Source: Stappia sp. MMSF_3263 (GTDB taxonomy: Bacteria > Pseudomonadota > Alphaproteobacteria > Rhizobiales > Stappiaceae). Taken from it: a stretch of DNA of 64,000 nt. This document shows positions 1-7,479 of the stretch, piece by piece (within the stretch, counting starts at the first letter, position 1; every line of letters starts with the position of its first letter). The position numbers and the translations under genes are program-made. The notes below the pieces were generated by a model that saw only the letters and a list, made by a program, of their open reading frames with translations, made no database searches and was not told the DNA's origin. The DNA lies in assembly GCF_030733745.1 (NCBI RefSeq), contig NZ_JASHIK010000012.1:97904-161903 (forward strand), given 5' to 3'.

Positions 1-259
1 TGCGCCGTCCGCGCAGCCGGCACATCGCCGCTTCCGACAGGCTCAGCACGTCCGCCCCGTCGAGCAGGATGCGGCCGCGCGCCTGCGCCCCGTGCGGCAG
101 CAATTGCATCGCGGCAAGCGCCGTCATCGATTTGCCCGAACCGGATTCCCCGACAAGGCCGAATGTCTCGCCGCGCGCGATCTCGAGCGACACGCCCTTC
201 AGGATCGGCGTGCCGTGGATCGCCACATCCAGTCCCTCGATGGCGAAGAGGCCGCTCAT
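1..259 (-). CDS. Peptide ABC transporter ATP-binding protein (5' end only; runs off the window)
   Basis: Only the first 86 codons are present. The gene continues past the left edge. The N-terminus is a typical Dpp/Opp ABC ATPase: a short beta-strand lead-in followed by a Walker A loop GESGSGKS at residues 37-44. It would energise import of peptides or related solutes through the two permeases upstream. The ATG overlaps the stop of the upstream permease (ATGA type overlap at 256-259), so translation is coupled. It is the third gene of a leftward permease-permease-ATPase operon. Confidence 0.9.
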   Translation of the reverse strand, partial: MSGLFAIEGLDVAIHGTPILKGVSLEIARGETFGLVGESGSGKSMTALAAMQLLPHGAQARGRILLDGADVLSLSEAAMCRLRGRR

Positions 260-1116
260 GCGACGCGCCTTTTCAGCCGCGGATCGAGCAGGTCGCGCAA
301 CCCGTCGCCCATCAGGTTGAGGCCGAGCACGGTGATAACGATGGCAAGTCCGGGATAGAGCGCCAGCGAGGGGGCGAGGGCCATCATCGTCTGCGCTTCG
401 TTGAGCATCCGCCCCCAGGAGGCGAGCGGCGGCTGTGCGCCGAGCCCGACATAGGAAAGGCCGGCTTCGGCGAGAATGCCGAGTGAGAACTGGATCGTGC
501 CCTGGACGATCAGGAGGTTGGCGATGTTGGGCAGGATGTGCTCGGCGATGATGCGGATCTCGCCCTTGCCGGCGACCCGGGCGGCGAGCACGAATTCCCG
601 TGATTTCAGCGACAGCGCCCCGCCGCGCGCCACCCGCGCGAAGACCGGGATGTTGAAGATGCCGATGGCCAGGATCGCGTTGACCGCTCCGGGTCCGAGG
701 ATCGCGGTGATCATCACTGCCGAAAGCAGCGCCGGGAAGGCGAAGACGAGGTCGTTTGCCCGCATCAACCCCTCGTCCAGCCAGCCGCCGCGCGCCGCCG
801 CCACCAGTCCGAGCGGCACGCCGACGAGGATGCCGATGCCCACGGCAACCAGCGCCACGGCGATCGATGTGCGCGCCCCGACCATCAGCATCGACAGCAT
901 GTCGCGGCCGAACTGGTCGGTGCCGAAGGGATGGGCGAGCGAGGAGCCCTGCAGCCGGTCGGGCACGCTGAGCACGTCGATCGGGTAGGGCGTCCACACC
1001 AGCGAGACGAGCGCTGCGGCAAGCACCAGCGCGACGATGGCCATCCCCAGCGCCAGCGCCTTGTGCGTTCTCAAAAAGCCGATCGTTCCCGCGCGCGTGC
1101 TGCTTCGTCCCGCCAT
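256..1116 (-). CDS. Peptide ABC transporter permease, DppC/OppC type
   Basis: Inner-membrane permease of about 286 residues, normal for the DppC family. An N-terminal helix is followed by the DppC-type periplasmic segment (HPFGTDQFGRDML). The BPD_transp_1 domain has the EAA loop region (REFVLAARVAGKGEIRII). The C-terminus GDGLRDLLDPRLKRR is characteristic of DppC/OppC proteins. A longer frame exists, but I choose the ATG at 1116. It lies 4 nt after the stop of the dppB-like gene and avoids an odd Cys/Gly-rich leader. It pairs with the dppB-like permease and the partial ATPase. Substrate is inferred (peptide or similar) from family only. Confidence 0.9.
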   Translation of the reverse strand: MAGRSSTRAGTIGFLRTHKALALGMAIVALVLAAALVSLVWTPYPIDVLSVPDRLQGSSLAHPFGTDQFGRDMLSMLMVGARTSIAVALVAVGIGILVGVPLGLVAAARGGWLDEGLMRANDLVFAFPALLSAVMITAILGPGAVNAILAIGIFNIPVFARVARGGALSLKSREFVLAARVAGKGEIRIIAEHILPNIANLLIVQGTIQFSLGILAEAGLSYVGLGAQPPLASWGRMLNEAQTMMALAPSLALYPGLAIVITVLGLNLMGDGLRDLLDPRLKRRVA

Positions 1117-1120
1117 CGCC

Positions 1121-2065
1121 TCAGTGCCTCCGCAGCCTGGGGTCGACGAGCGCGTAGGCAAGGTCGACGAGGAAGGTGACGAGAATGACGCTGGCGACGA
1201 GCAGCACGACGACGCTCTTCACCACGATCAGGTCGCGCTGGGTGATCGCCTGGAAGATCAGCCGGCCGAGGCCCGGCAGATAGAAGACGTTCTCGATGAT
1301 GATCGTGCCGGCGATGAGGAAGGAGAACTGCAGGCCCAGGATGGTCAGCACCGGGATCAGCGCGTTGCGCACCGCGTGCCGCCACAGCACGGCCGTGCGC
1401 GTCAGTCCCTTGGCGCGGGCGGTGCGCACATAGTCCTCGTGCAGCGCGTCGATGAGGGATGAACGCATCACCCGGGCAAGGATCGCCGCCTGCGGCAGCG
1501 CGAGCGCCACCGCCGGCAGCATCAACGCCTTCAGCGCCGGCCAGATGCCCGCCTCCCAGCCGGGAAAGCCCCCCGAGGGCACCAGGCGCAGCGTCACCGC
1601 GAAGACGAAGACGAGCAGCATGGCGAACCAGAAATTGGGAATGGCGATGCCCACCTGCGTCAGCGCCATGATGCCGCTGTCCTGCCAATGGCCGCGCTTG
1701 GAGGCGGCATAGACGCCGACGGGAATGGCGATGAGCGTGGAAAGCGCCAGCGCCAGCAGGGCCAGCGGCAGCGACACGGTGATGCGCGCCGCGACGAGAT
1801 CGGCGACAGGCACGGAATAGGTGTAGCTGGTGCCCAGATCCCCGCTGGCAAAGCCCGTGATCCAGTCGAGGTAGCGCAGCCAGGCCGGTCGGTCGAGGCC
1901 CATCTGGGAGCGCAGCGCGGCGAGCGTGTCCTCCTGCGCGTTGATCCCCAGCATCACCTGCGCCGGGTCGCCCGGAATGACCTCCAGCACGAGGAACACC
2001 AGCGCGGTCGCGACGAGCAGCGTCGCGGCAAGGCCGGCGAAACGTTTGGCGGCATAGACGAGCAT
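1121..2065 (-). CDS. Peptide ABC transporter permease, DppB/OppB type
   Basis: 314-residue membrane protein with DppB family hallmarks: an N-terminal TM helix (MLVYAAKRFAGLAATLLVAT), the VIPGDPAQVMLG motif, six predicted TM segments, and the EAA-like loop around DYVRTARAKGLTR. The C-terminus ALVDPRLRRH is typical. It is the first gene of the leftward permease set. No binding protein gene lies immediately upstream, which is unusual. The probable binding protein is the one 8.3 kb away at 10345-11856 on the same strand. Upstream of 2065 I see no strong promoter. Confidence 0.9.
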   Translation of the reverse strand: MLVYAAKRFAGLAATLLVATALVFLVLEVIPGDPAQVMLGINAQEDTLAALRSQMGLDRPAWLRYLDWITGFASGDLGTSYTYSVPVADLVAARITVSLPLALLALALSTLIAIPVGVYAASKRGHWQDSGIMALTQVGIAIPNFWFAMLLVFVFAVTLRLVPSGGFPGWEAGIWPALKALMLPAVALALPQAAILARVMRSSLIDALHEDYVRTARAKGLTRTAVLWRHAVRNALIPVLTILGLQFSFLIAGTIIIENVFYLPGLGRLIFQAITQRDLIVVKSVVVLLVASVILVTFLVDLAYALVDPRLRRH

Positions 2066-2229
2066 CGGGCGCTGGCTGCTCCGGGCGGGAATCTCTTGTG
2101 CCGTCAGAGGTTATCGGGGAAGGGCGAAGCGGGGAAGGGGGAGAACTGAGTCCCTGAACCTCCTCCAGATTGTGGGAGCGCCCATCAATCACTCGTCTTG
2201 CAAATAGTTTCGTGCCTTCTATTTTCTAT

Positions 2230-2433
2230 ATCAATTTGATTGAAGGCGCGTGGTCGCACATCAATCGCCAGTTTTACGGCACCCATCGCTGGATTTCAGA
2301 CAAGCACCTTGGCCGTTACGTCTCTAAAATGACATGGCGCTACAATCGCTGCGACATAGATGATAGCGTCCCACGAGTGCACTGCTTGGGCAGGTCGAGG
2401 GCCGCTTGCGGTATTAAGGAGCTGATCGCATGA
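2230..2433 (+). mobile_element. Remnant of an IS1595-family (ISXO2-like) transposase, C-terminal end with two frameshifts
   Basis: The translated segment EGAWSHINRQFYGTHRW then HLGRYVSKMTWRYNR matches the conserved C-terminal end of the DDE domain of ISXO2-type transposases as I know the family. The frame is disrupted twice. After the Asp-Asp at about 2358-2363 the family-like text ALLGQVEGRLRY appears only in the +1 frame. One extra T near 2414-2415 then restores the original frame for KELIA and the stop at 2431-2433. The N-terminal two thirds of the transposase are missing. I could not define terminal inverted repeats. Base composition is less GC-rich than the flanking operon. Confidence 0.75.
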
Positions 2434-2648
2434 CCAGCAAGCAAAAAAAGGAAAATCCATTCGCGGAAATGGATTGCGATGAAGCGCTGAGCAGGCTCGC
2501 ACAGACAGACGAGGGCGAGTTGGAAGAAGAGCTAGCTCATGACATACTCTCGCGGGCTGCCCGCACTAGAAAGCGGGTTCAGGAGGCGAGAGAGGGCATA
2601 CAGCGTGGCGCGAGAAGTCGACCAAAGAACGACCGATTCCGTCTTTGA
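2430..2648 (+). CDS. Small charged protein next to the transposase remnant
   Basis: 72 codons with a good ribosome site (AAGGAG at 2416-2421, 8 nt before ATG). The start overlaps the stop of the transposase remnant as ATGA, so the gene probably travelled with the element. The product is soluble and very charged. It has a helical acidic half (EELAHDIL) and a basic C-terminus ending RSRPKNDRFRL. I recall similar small proteins beside IS1595-type transposases, but this is unverified. Its 3' end overlaps the next gene in another frame if that gene starts at GTG 2605. Function unknown. Confidence 0.55.
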   Translation: MTSKQKKENPFAEMDCDEALSRLAQTDEGELEEELAHDILSRAARTRKRVQEAREGIQRGARSRPKNDRFRL

Positions 2649-3441
2649 TTTCCTATATGTGGACCATCGTAAGATCGGATTGTTTCTCTCTCAGTTTTCA
2701 GAGTTCGGCGACCTAACTGATATCGTCCATTCCACGAGCGTGACAGACGATTCTAAGCTTGCCGGAGGGCTAAAGGGTCTTGTGAGCGCAGAAAGCAAGA
2801 CGGGCGAAAAAGAGGCGGTCGAGCGCCGATATCGTGCGCACTGGTCTCAGGCCCTCAATTTTCTTGATGAAGTTCACGCCAGGAAGATGATCGGAAAGGA
2901 GATTTCGGCCACTCGCCTAGGTCGGCTCGTCCTCGCGGACGGCGATCTGTTGGTGGCGAGTATGCAACCTTTCGCGAAGACATGGGGGGCAATTGCTCAA
3001 AATCAGAACGAACAGCGGCCACAGGGCAATAGGCATGCAAGGAGACGCGCTGGAAAAGCGCAAGACGCTCTTCAGTCAACCGAGGAGAGTAGCCAGGGCC
3101 TGAACATTCTTGGCTCCTTGGAGCAGCCTGTTTTCATGGTGCTTAAAGGTGATGGGAAAAAACTATGGTCCACATTGGAGCCTGATTTTTTGATCGGAGG
3201 ATCCGCAGATCTAAACCTGAAGCATGGTCTTAGGTTGACGGGCAGATGGCACGTTTTGGGCATTCTTGACTGTGAACCTGGTCCGCAGGGAGACGCCGGC
3301 CCTGACAGGTTGTGTGGTGGCGGTTACAACGAATTAAGTGACAGTGTGAAGGAAATATGGCGTGAATTCGGGATGGTCTTCGGTCGTCCAGAAGACTGCT
3401 ACGGCATCACTCCACTCATAATAATGCGTGAAATCAGCTAG
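2605..3441 (+). CDS. Hypothetical protein, DUF6414-like
   Basis: I choose GTG 2605, preceded by AGAGGG at 2591-2596, giving 278 residues. An ATG at 2539 in the same frame would add 22 residues that only duplicate coding sequence of the upstream gene. The N-terminus FDFLYVDHRKIGLFLSQF followed by a Gly/Ser/Asp-rich stretch resembles DUF6414 proteins as I remember them. That family has no known function to me. No signal peptide or TM helix; a basic linker (NRHARRRAGKAQ) lies near the middle. It is AT-richer than the neighbours and lies right behind an IS remnant, so it is probably acquired. It overlaps the preceding small gene by 44 nt. Confidence 0.6.
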   Translation: MAREVDQRTTDSVFDFLYVDHRKIGLFLSQFSEFGDLTDIVHSTSVTDDSKLAGGLKGLVSAESKTGEKEAVERRYRAHWSQALNFLDEVHARKMIGKEISATRLGRLVLADGDLLVASMQPFAKTWGAIAQNQNEQRPQGNRHARRRAGKAQDALQSTEESSQGLNILGSLEQPVFMVLKGDGKKLWSTLEPDFLIGGSADLNLKHGLRLTGRWHVLGILDCEPGPQGDAGPDRLCGGGYNELSDSVKEIWREFGMVFGRPEDCYGITPLIIMREIS

Positions 3442-3561
3442 GGTCAAATAGATACAAGTTCTTTTTTAAGTGGCCCTTAAGTTTGGCAAATCTTTTGTAC
3501 TTGGCAAGCTGTGAGTATCGAGAAGGGGCCTTGCCGTCCCCGTCTCGCTTTCCGTTGCCGC

Positions 3562-3957
3562 TCACGCCGCTTTCGGGAATTCCACGAGCTGGATCAGGTT
3601 GCCGCAGGTGTCGTCGAAGACCGCCATGCGGACCGGGCCGGCATCCATCGGCGCCATGGTGAACGCCACCCCGAGTCCTCGCAGACGCGCGCATTCCGCG
3701 TCGAGATCCTCGACCTGGAAAGAAGTGGCCGGAATGCCGTCGGCGACAAGGGCGTCCCTGTAGGGGCCGACGGCGGGATGCCCGGCCGGCTCCAGCAGCA
3801 GTTCGACCCCGTCGGGATCCTCGGCCGGGACCACGGTCAGCCAGCGGGCGTCACCTGCCGGCACGTCCCTCTTGAGGCGGAACCCCAGCGTTCGCGTGTA
3901 GAAATCGAGGGCCTTCGCCTGGTCGTCGACGAAGACGCTGGTCACGTAGAGCCTCAC
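3562..3957 (-). CDS. VOC-family (glyoxalase/bleomycin-resistance-like) protein
   Basis: 131 residues, one vicinal-oxygen-chelate module pair. The first half begins MRLYVTSVFVDDQAKALDFY and carries the family phrase FYTRTLGF. The second half has the typical FDDTCGNLIQLVE ending, in which the last Glu is the usual metal or active-site position. Such proteins act as small cytosolic lyases, dioxygenases or drug-sequestering proteins; the substrate cannot be read from sequence. It lies 3 nt downstream of the ArsR gene on the same strand. The pair is therefore one transcript, and this gene is the likely target of the regulator. Confidence 0.88.
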   Translation of the reverse strand: MRLYVTSVFVDDQAKALDFYTRTLGFRLKRDVPAGDARWLTVVPAEDPDGVELLLEPAGHPAVGPYRDALVADGIPATSFQVEDLDAECARLRGLGVAFTMAPMDAGPVRMAVFDDTCGNLIQLVEFPKAA

Positions 3958-3960
3958 GGT

Positions 3961-4260
3961 TCAGTCCTCCTGGATGAAGCGCCCGAGCCAGCAGCCGGCT
4001 ACAAGGCGCAGCGGCGACAGGTCGGCGGTGTGGATTTTGGTCCGGCCTTTCCGGGCCGTGCGCACCAGACCGGCGCGCTCGAGAATGTCGAGATGCTGCG
4101 AAATCGTCTGCCGCGACAGACCGCTGCCGTCCTCGGCAAGCGTTGCGGCGCAGACCTCGAACAGTGTCTGGCCGGGATGGTCGTCGAGGCGCTCGATGAT
4201 GCGCCGCCGTGTCGGGTCGGCCAGGGCCTTGAAGACGAGATCGAGCTCGGCGTCGGTCAT
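3961..4260 (-). CDS. ArsR-family transcriptional regulator
   Basis: 99-residue winged-helix repressor. The N-terminal helix DAELDLVFKALADPTRRRII is the family signature. The recognition helix region is SRQTISQHLDILERAGLV at about residues 50-67, followed by a wing (RKGRTKIH). No metal-binding CxC motif is present, so this is a non-metal ArsR of the type often fused or paired with VOC or SRPBCC genes. It is the first gene of a two-gene operon with the VOC protein. A clear inverted repeat lies just upstream of its start, consistent with autoregulation. Confidence 0.92.
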   Translation of the reverse strand: MTDAELDLVFKALADPTRRRIIERLDDHPGQTLFEVCAATLAEDGSGLSRQTISQHLDILERAGLVRTARKGRTKIHTADLSPLRLVAGCWLGRFIQED

Positions 4261-4269
4261 CGGGACAAA

Positions 4270-4289
4270 ATGCAGTAAAATGACTGCAT
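4270..4289. promoter_or_regulatory. Probable ArsR operator, perfect 7-bp inverted repeat
   Basis: ATGCAGT (4270-4276) and ACTGCAT (4283-4289) are perfect inverted arms separated by six bases. The site lies 10 bp upstream of the ArsR start codon. Arm length and spacing fit a dimeric winged-helix repressor. Assignment to the adjacent ArsR is inference from position. Confidence 0.65.
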
Positions 4290-4540
4290 GTCAAGCAAGG
4301 CAGGCCGGTGCCGCCGTTTCGCCCGCCCCTTCATCCCCACCCTCGTCAATTTCCCCGATCTTTGTCCGTGCAAGACGGGTGCGGGCGGATTAATCTCCCC
4401 CTCCCGGCCGGTCACCGATCCGCTGCGCTGGGCAGCCGGCGGTTCGCCTCGCAAGGGACGGACCTTTCCGGCGCCCGCGCGGCGCAACGCGGCGACCGCC
4501 CGCATCAGAAGATTTCAACGACGTTCCCCTGGGAGGACAC

Positions 4541-5494
4541 ATGACGATCTGGAGCAAACTCGCCATTGCCGGGCTCGCGGCCCTCGTGCCGCTCGCCGCA
4601 TCCGCCGAGACCCGCGTGACCTACAAGTCCGCCTCGGCCGGCTCCTCCTATTACCAGATGGGCGTGCAGCTTGCCGAAGGCATCAAGGCCGGCACCGAAG
4701 GCGGCATCATCGTCACCCTGGAGGAGAGCCAGGGCTCGGTGCAGAACGTGATGGAAGCGGCCGTCCGCCCGGGCAATTACGTCTTCACCACGCCGCCGGC
4801 GCTGGTCGGGCTGGCCCAGGCCGGCAAGGCCATGTTCAAGGACAAGGGCAATCCGAAGTTCGACGAGATCCGCGCGCTCTTCCCGATCCCCTCGCTGACC
4901 ATGCATTTCGTCATGTCGGCGGACAGCGGCGTCACCGATTTCGCCGGCATGGAGGGCAAGACCATCCTCATCGGCAAGGGCTCCTTCGGCGCGACGGAAG
5001 GCGCCAAGTATCTCGATCTCTTCGGCCTCAAGGACAAGGTGACGCTCGCCGACGTGGAGCTGTCCAATGCCGGCGCGGCGCTGAAGAACGGCCAGATCGA
5101 CGGCTTCGTCACCGCCGGGTCCTGGCCGGCGCCGAATGTCATCGAGGCGGCCGCCGGCACGGGCGTGACGCTGCTCTCGCTCACCGACGAGCAGATCGCC
5201 GCGACCAAGCGCACGAAGCTCGTCATTCCCGCCGGCACCTATGCGGGCCAGGACAGCGACGTTGCCACCACCTCGCTCGACGTCGTCGCCTACACGACGG
5301 CGCAGATGGACGACGACACCGCCTATGCGATGACGAAGACCTTCTGGGAGCAGAAGGAGAAGATGGGCGCCGACGCGCCCTGGTGGAACGGCGTCTCCAC
5401 CGACATGCTCGCCAGCATCAAGGGCAGGATCCATCCCGGCGCGCAGCGCTACTATGCGGAAAAGGGCGTTGCCCTCACCGACGCGCAGAAGTGA
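4541..5494 (+). CDS. TAXI-family TRAP transporter solute-binding protein
   Basis: 317 residues with a signal peptide (MTIWSKLAIAGLAALVPLAASA). The mature start TRVTYKSASAGSSYYQMGVQ is typical of the TAXI binding proteins. The periplasmic domain has the conserved phrases AGKAMFKDK, FGATEGAKY and NGQIDGFV. It captures a small organic solute, usually a carboxylate or amino acid, and delivers it to the TRAP membrane subunit encoded next. Start chosen at the ATG with GGGAGGA 5 nt upstream. A stem-loop follows before the permease gene. Substrate unknown. Confidence 0.9.
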   Translation: MTIWSKLAIAGLAALVPLAASAETRVTYKSASAGSSYYQMGVQLAEGIKAGTEGGIIVTLEESQGSVQNVMEAAVRPGNYVFTTPPALVGLAQAGKAMFKDKGNPKFDEIRALFPIPSLTMHFVMSADSGVTDFAGMEGKTILIGKGSFGATEGAKYLDLFGLKDKVTLADVELSNAGAALKNGQIDGFVTAGSWPAPNVIEAAAGTGVTLLSLTDEQIAATKRTKLVIPAGTYAGQDSDVATTSLDVVAYTTAQMDDDTAYAMTKTFWEQKEKMGADAPWWNGVSTDMLASIKGRIHPGAQRYYAEKGVALTDAQK

Positions 5495-5561
5495 TCGGCC
5501 TCGCGCGGAGTGCCGGCGACGGTCGCTGACCGCGGCCGGCTCCGCCCCCTGGAACATGCCC

Positions 5562-5585
5562 GGCCCGGATGATCGCGTCCGGGCC
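5562..5585 (+). terminator. Intercistronic stem-loop after the TAXI binding protein gene
   Basis: GGCCCGGA (5562-5569) pairs perfectly with TCCGGGCC (5578-5585), loop 8 nt, without a T run. More likely an mRNA-stabilising or attenuating structure than a full terminator, since the permease gene follows in the same direction. Confidence 0.5.
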
Positions 5586-5639
5586 GCGGCATTTCCGTCC
5601 CCCCCGCAGGTTTCGACGGTTTCCCGAAGGCAGTACCTG

Positions 5640-7397
5640 ATGTCCCTCACGGCCCGGCTGGTCTGGGCGGCGCTCGGCGCCGTTTCCATCGCCTTTCATC
5701 TCTGGCTGGTCTTTTCCGGCCTTGTGCCCAACCTGGTCAGCCGGCCGCTGCACATGGCGCTGGCGCTGCCCTTCGTGCTGATACTGGCCGCGAAAACACC
5801 ATTCCAGCGCTGGAGCGGACCGCCGCTTGCAGCCCTTGGCGTCGCCGCCTGCCTTTGGGTCGCCTGGAACCATGACATGCTCGGCGACCAGTACGGCTAT
5901 CTCGCCGGCGATTTCCAGATGGCGGTGGCCCTGCTGCTGCTCTTCGTGACGCTGGAAATGGCGCGCCGCGCCATCGGCTGGCCGCTGCCGCTGGTCGCCG
6001 GCCTGGCGCTCGCCTATGCCGTGTGGGGCGAGGCGATCCCGGGGGAGTTCGGCCATCCCGGCCTGCCGATGGCGAGCCTGTTCGGCACGCTGGCGATCGC
6101 CGAAGGGGGGCTGTGGGGCAAGCTCACCGGCGTCTCGGTCTCGGTCGTGGCGATCTTCGTCATCTTCGGCGCGGTGCTCAATGCCGGCGAGGCGGGCCAG
6201 GGCTTCATGAATGTCGCGGCGGCTGCTGCCGGCCGGCTGCGCGGCGGCGCGGCCAAGGTCTCGGTGCTCTCCTCCGCGCTCTTCGGCTCGATTTCCGGCT
6301 CAGCCTCGGCCAATGTCGCCTCCACCGGGGCGATCACCCTGCCGGCGATGACGCGGCTCGGCTATCCGCGCGCGCTTGCCGGCGCGGTCGAGGCGGTTGC
6401 CTCCTCGGGCGGACAGATCATGCCGCCGCTAATGGGGGCGGGCGCCTTCGTCATGGTCGAGCTCACCGGCACGCCCTATTCAGACATCATGATGGCGGCG
6501 ATCCTGCCGGCCTTTCTATACTTCCTCGCCGTGTGGGTCGGCATCGACGCCTTCTCCCTGCGCCATGTGCTGAGGGGGCTTGCGCCGGAGGACCGGCCCG
6601 CCGCCCGCATCGTCATCATCACCTCCGGCTTCTTCCTGGTGCCGTTCGGCATCCTGCTCTGGGGCATGTTTGGGTTGGGCGTGACGCCGCAATACGCGGC
6701 CTCGCTGGCGATCCTGGCCGGCGCGTTGCTGCTTGCCCTCGATGCCCGGCTGACGCTCGACTGGCGACGCACTGCCCTGCGCGTCGAGGAGGCCTGCACC
6801 GGCGCCGGCCGCCAGATCGCCACCATCGCGGCGATCATCCTGTGCGCCTCCATCGTCATCGGCGTGCTCGGCCTGACGGGCCTTGGCGTCAAGATCACCT
6901 CGCTGATCCTGTCCGGCTCGGGCGGCTATCTCTGGCCGGCTCTGCTGCTGACCGCGCTTGCCTGCCTGATCCTGGGCATGGAGGTGCCAACGACCGCCGC
7001 CTATGTCATCTGCATCTCGGTCGCCGGTCCCGCGCTCACCGCGCTCGGCCTGCCGGTCCTGCAGGCGCATCTCTTCGTCTTCTGGTACGCGCTGCTGTCC
7101 ACCATCACGCCGCCGGTCTGCGGCGCGGTCTTCATCGCCGCCGGCATGGTCGGCGAGAACTGGCTGAAGGTGGCGCTGTCGGCCATGGCGCTCGGCCTCG
7201 GCCTCTATCTCGTGCCGCTCGGCATGATCGCCAATCCCGACGTGATCGCGCTGGCCGCCGAACCGGGAGCCGCGCTCGTCGCCGGCGCCAAGATCGCGGC
7301 GGCCCTTTCGGCGATCTCCTTCGGCGTCATCGCGCCGCTCAACCCGCTCCTGCGCGCCGGCCTCGTCGCCGGCGGGGCGGTGCTGCTCTTCGTGTGA
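5640..7397 (+). CDS. TRAP transporter fused permease (DctQM fusion, TAXI type)
   Basis: 585 residues, almost entirely hydrophobic, with the small and large TRAP membrane subunits joined, as usual for TAXI systems. The large-subunit signature GSISGSASANVASTGAITLP lies in the middle. GGQIMPPLMGAGAF follows, then PTTAAYVICISVAGPAL toward the end. Solute uptake would be driven by an ion gradient with the binding protein at 4541. I use the ATG at 5640. An earlier in-frame ATG at 5454 would overlap the binding-protein gene and add a charged leader unlike the family. Spacing to the upstream gene is 145 nt with a stem-loop between. Confidence 0.9.
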   Translation: MSLTARLVWAALGAVSIAFHLWLVFSGLVPNLVSRPLHMALALPFVLILAAKTPFQRWSGPPLAALGVAACLWVAWNHDMLGDQYGYLAGDFQMAVALLLLFVTLEMARRAIGWPLPLVAGLALAYAVWGEAIPGEFGHPGLPMASLFGTLAIAEGGLWGKLTGVSVSVVAIFVIFGAVLNAGEAGQGFMNVAAAAAGRLRGGAAKVSVLSSALFGSISGSASANVASTGAITLPAMTRLGYPRALAGAVEAVASSGGQIMPPLMGAGAFVMVELTGTPYSDIMMAAILPAFLYFLAVWVGIDAFSLRHVLRGLAPEDRPAARIVIITSGFFLVPFGILLWGMFGLGVTPQYAASLAILAGALLLALDARLTLDWRRTALRVEEACTGAGRQIATIAAIILCASIVIGVLGLTGLGVKITSLILSGSGGYLWPALLLTALACLILGMEVPTTAAYVICISVAGPALTALGLPVLQAHLFVFWYALLSTITPPVCGAVFIAAGMVGENWLKVALSAMALGLGLYLVPLGMIANPDVIALAAEPGAALVAGAKIAAALSAISFGVIAPLNPLLRAGLVAGGAVLLFV

Positions 7398-7402
7398 GGG
7401 GA

Positions 7403-7419
7403 GGGGGCGCTCCGCCCCC
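7403..7419 (+). terminator. Short GC-rich hairpin after the TRAP permease gene
   Basis: GGGGGCG (7403-7409) and CGCCCCC (7413-7419) form a 7-bp stem with a 3-nt loop, 5 nt after the stop codon. No T run follows, so the terminator call is weak. Confidence 0.4.
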
Positions 7420-7441
7420 GGCCATTCGTGCGAGACGCTCC

Positions 7442-7468
7442 CGGCCCGCCGCCCCAGGCATCGTCGTC
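7442..7468 (+). repeat. Direct repeat, left copy, flanking the TadG-like gene
   Basis: 27 bp identical at 26 positions to 9196-9222 in the same orientation. The single difference is G7457 versus C9211. Similarity stops sharply on both sides. The two copies bracket the TadG-like gene and its AT-rich upstream region. Confidence 0.75.
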
Positions 7469-7479
7469 TTCAACTAGTA

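Noticed and set aside
2539..2604. N-terminal extension of the DUF6414-like gene from ATG 2539
   Set aside because: It lies wholly inside the preceding small gene in another frame, has a Gly/Arg-rich unlikely sequence, and a better ribosome site serves GTG 2605.
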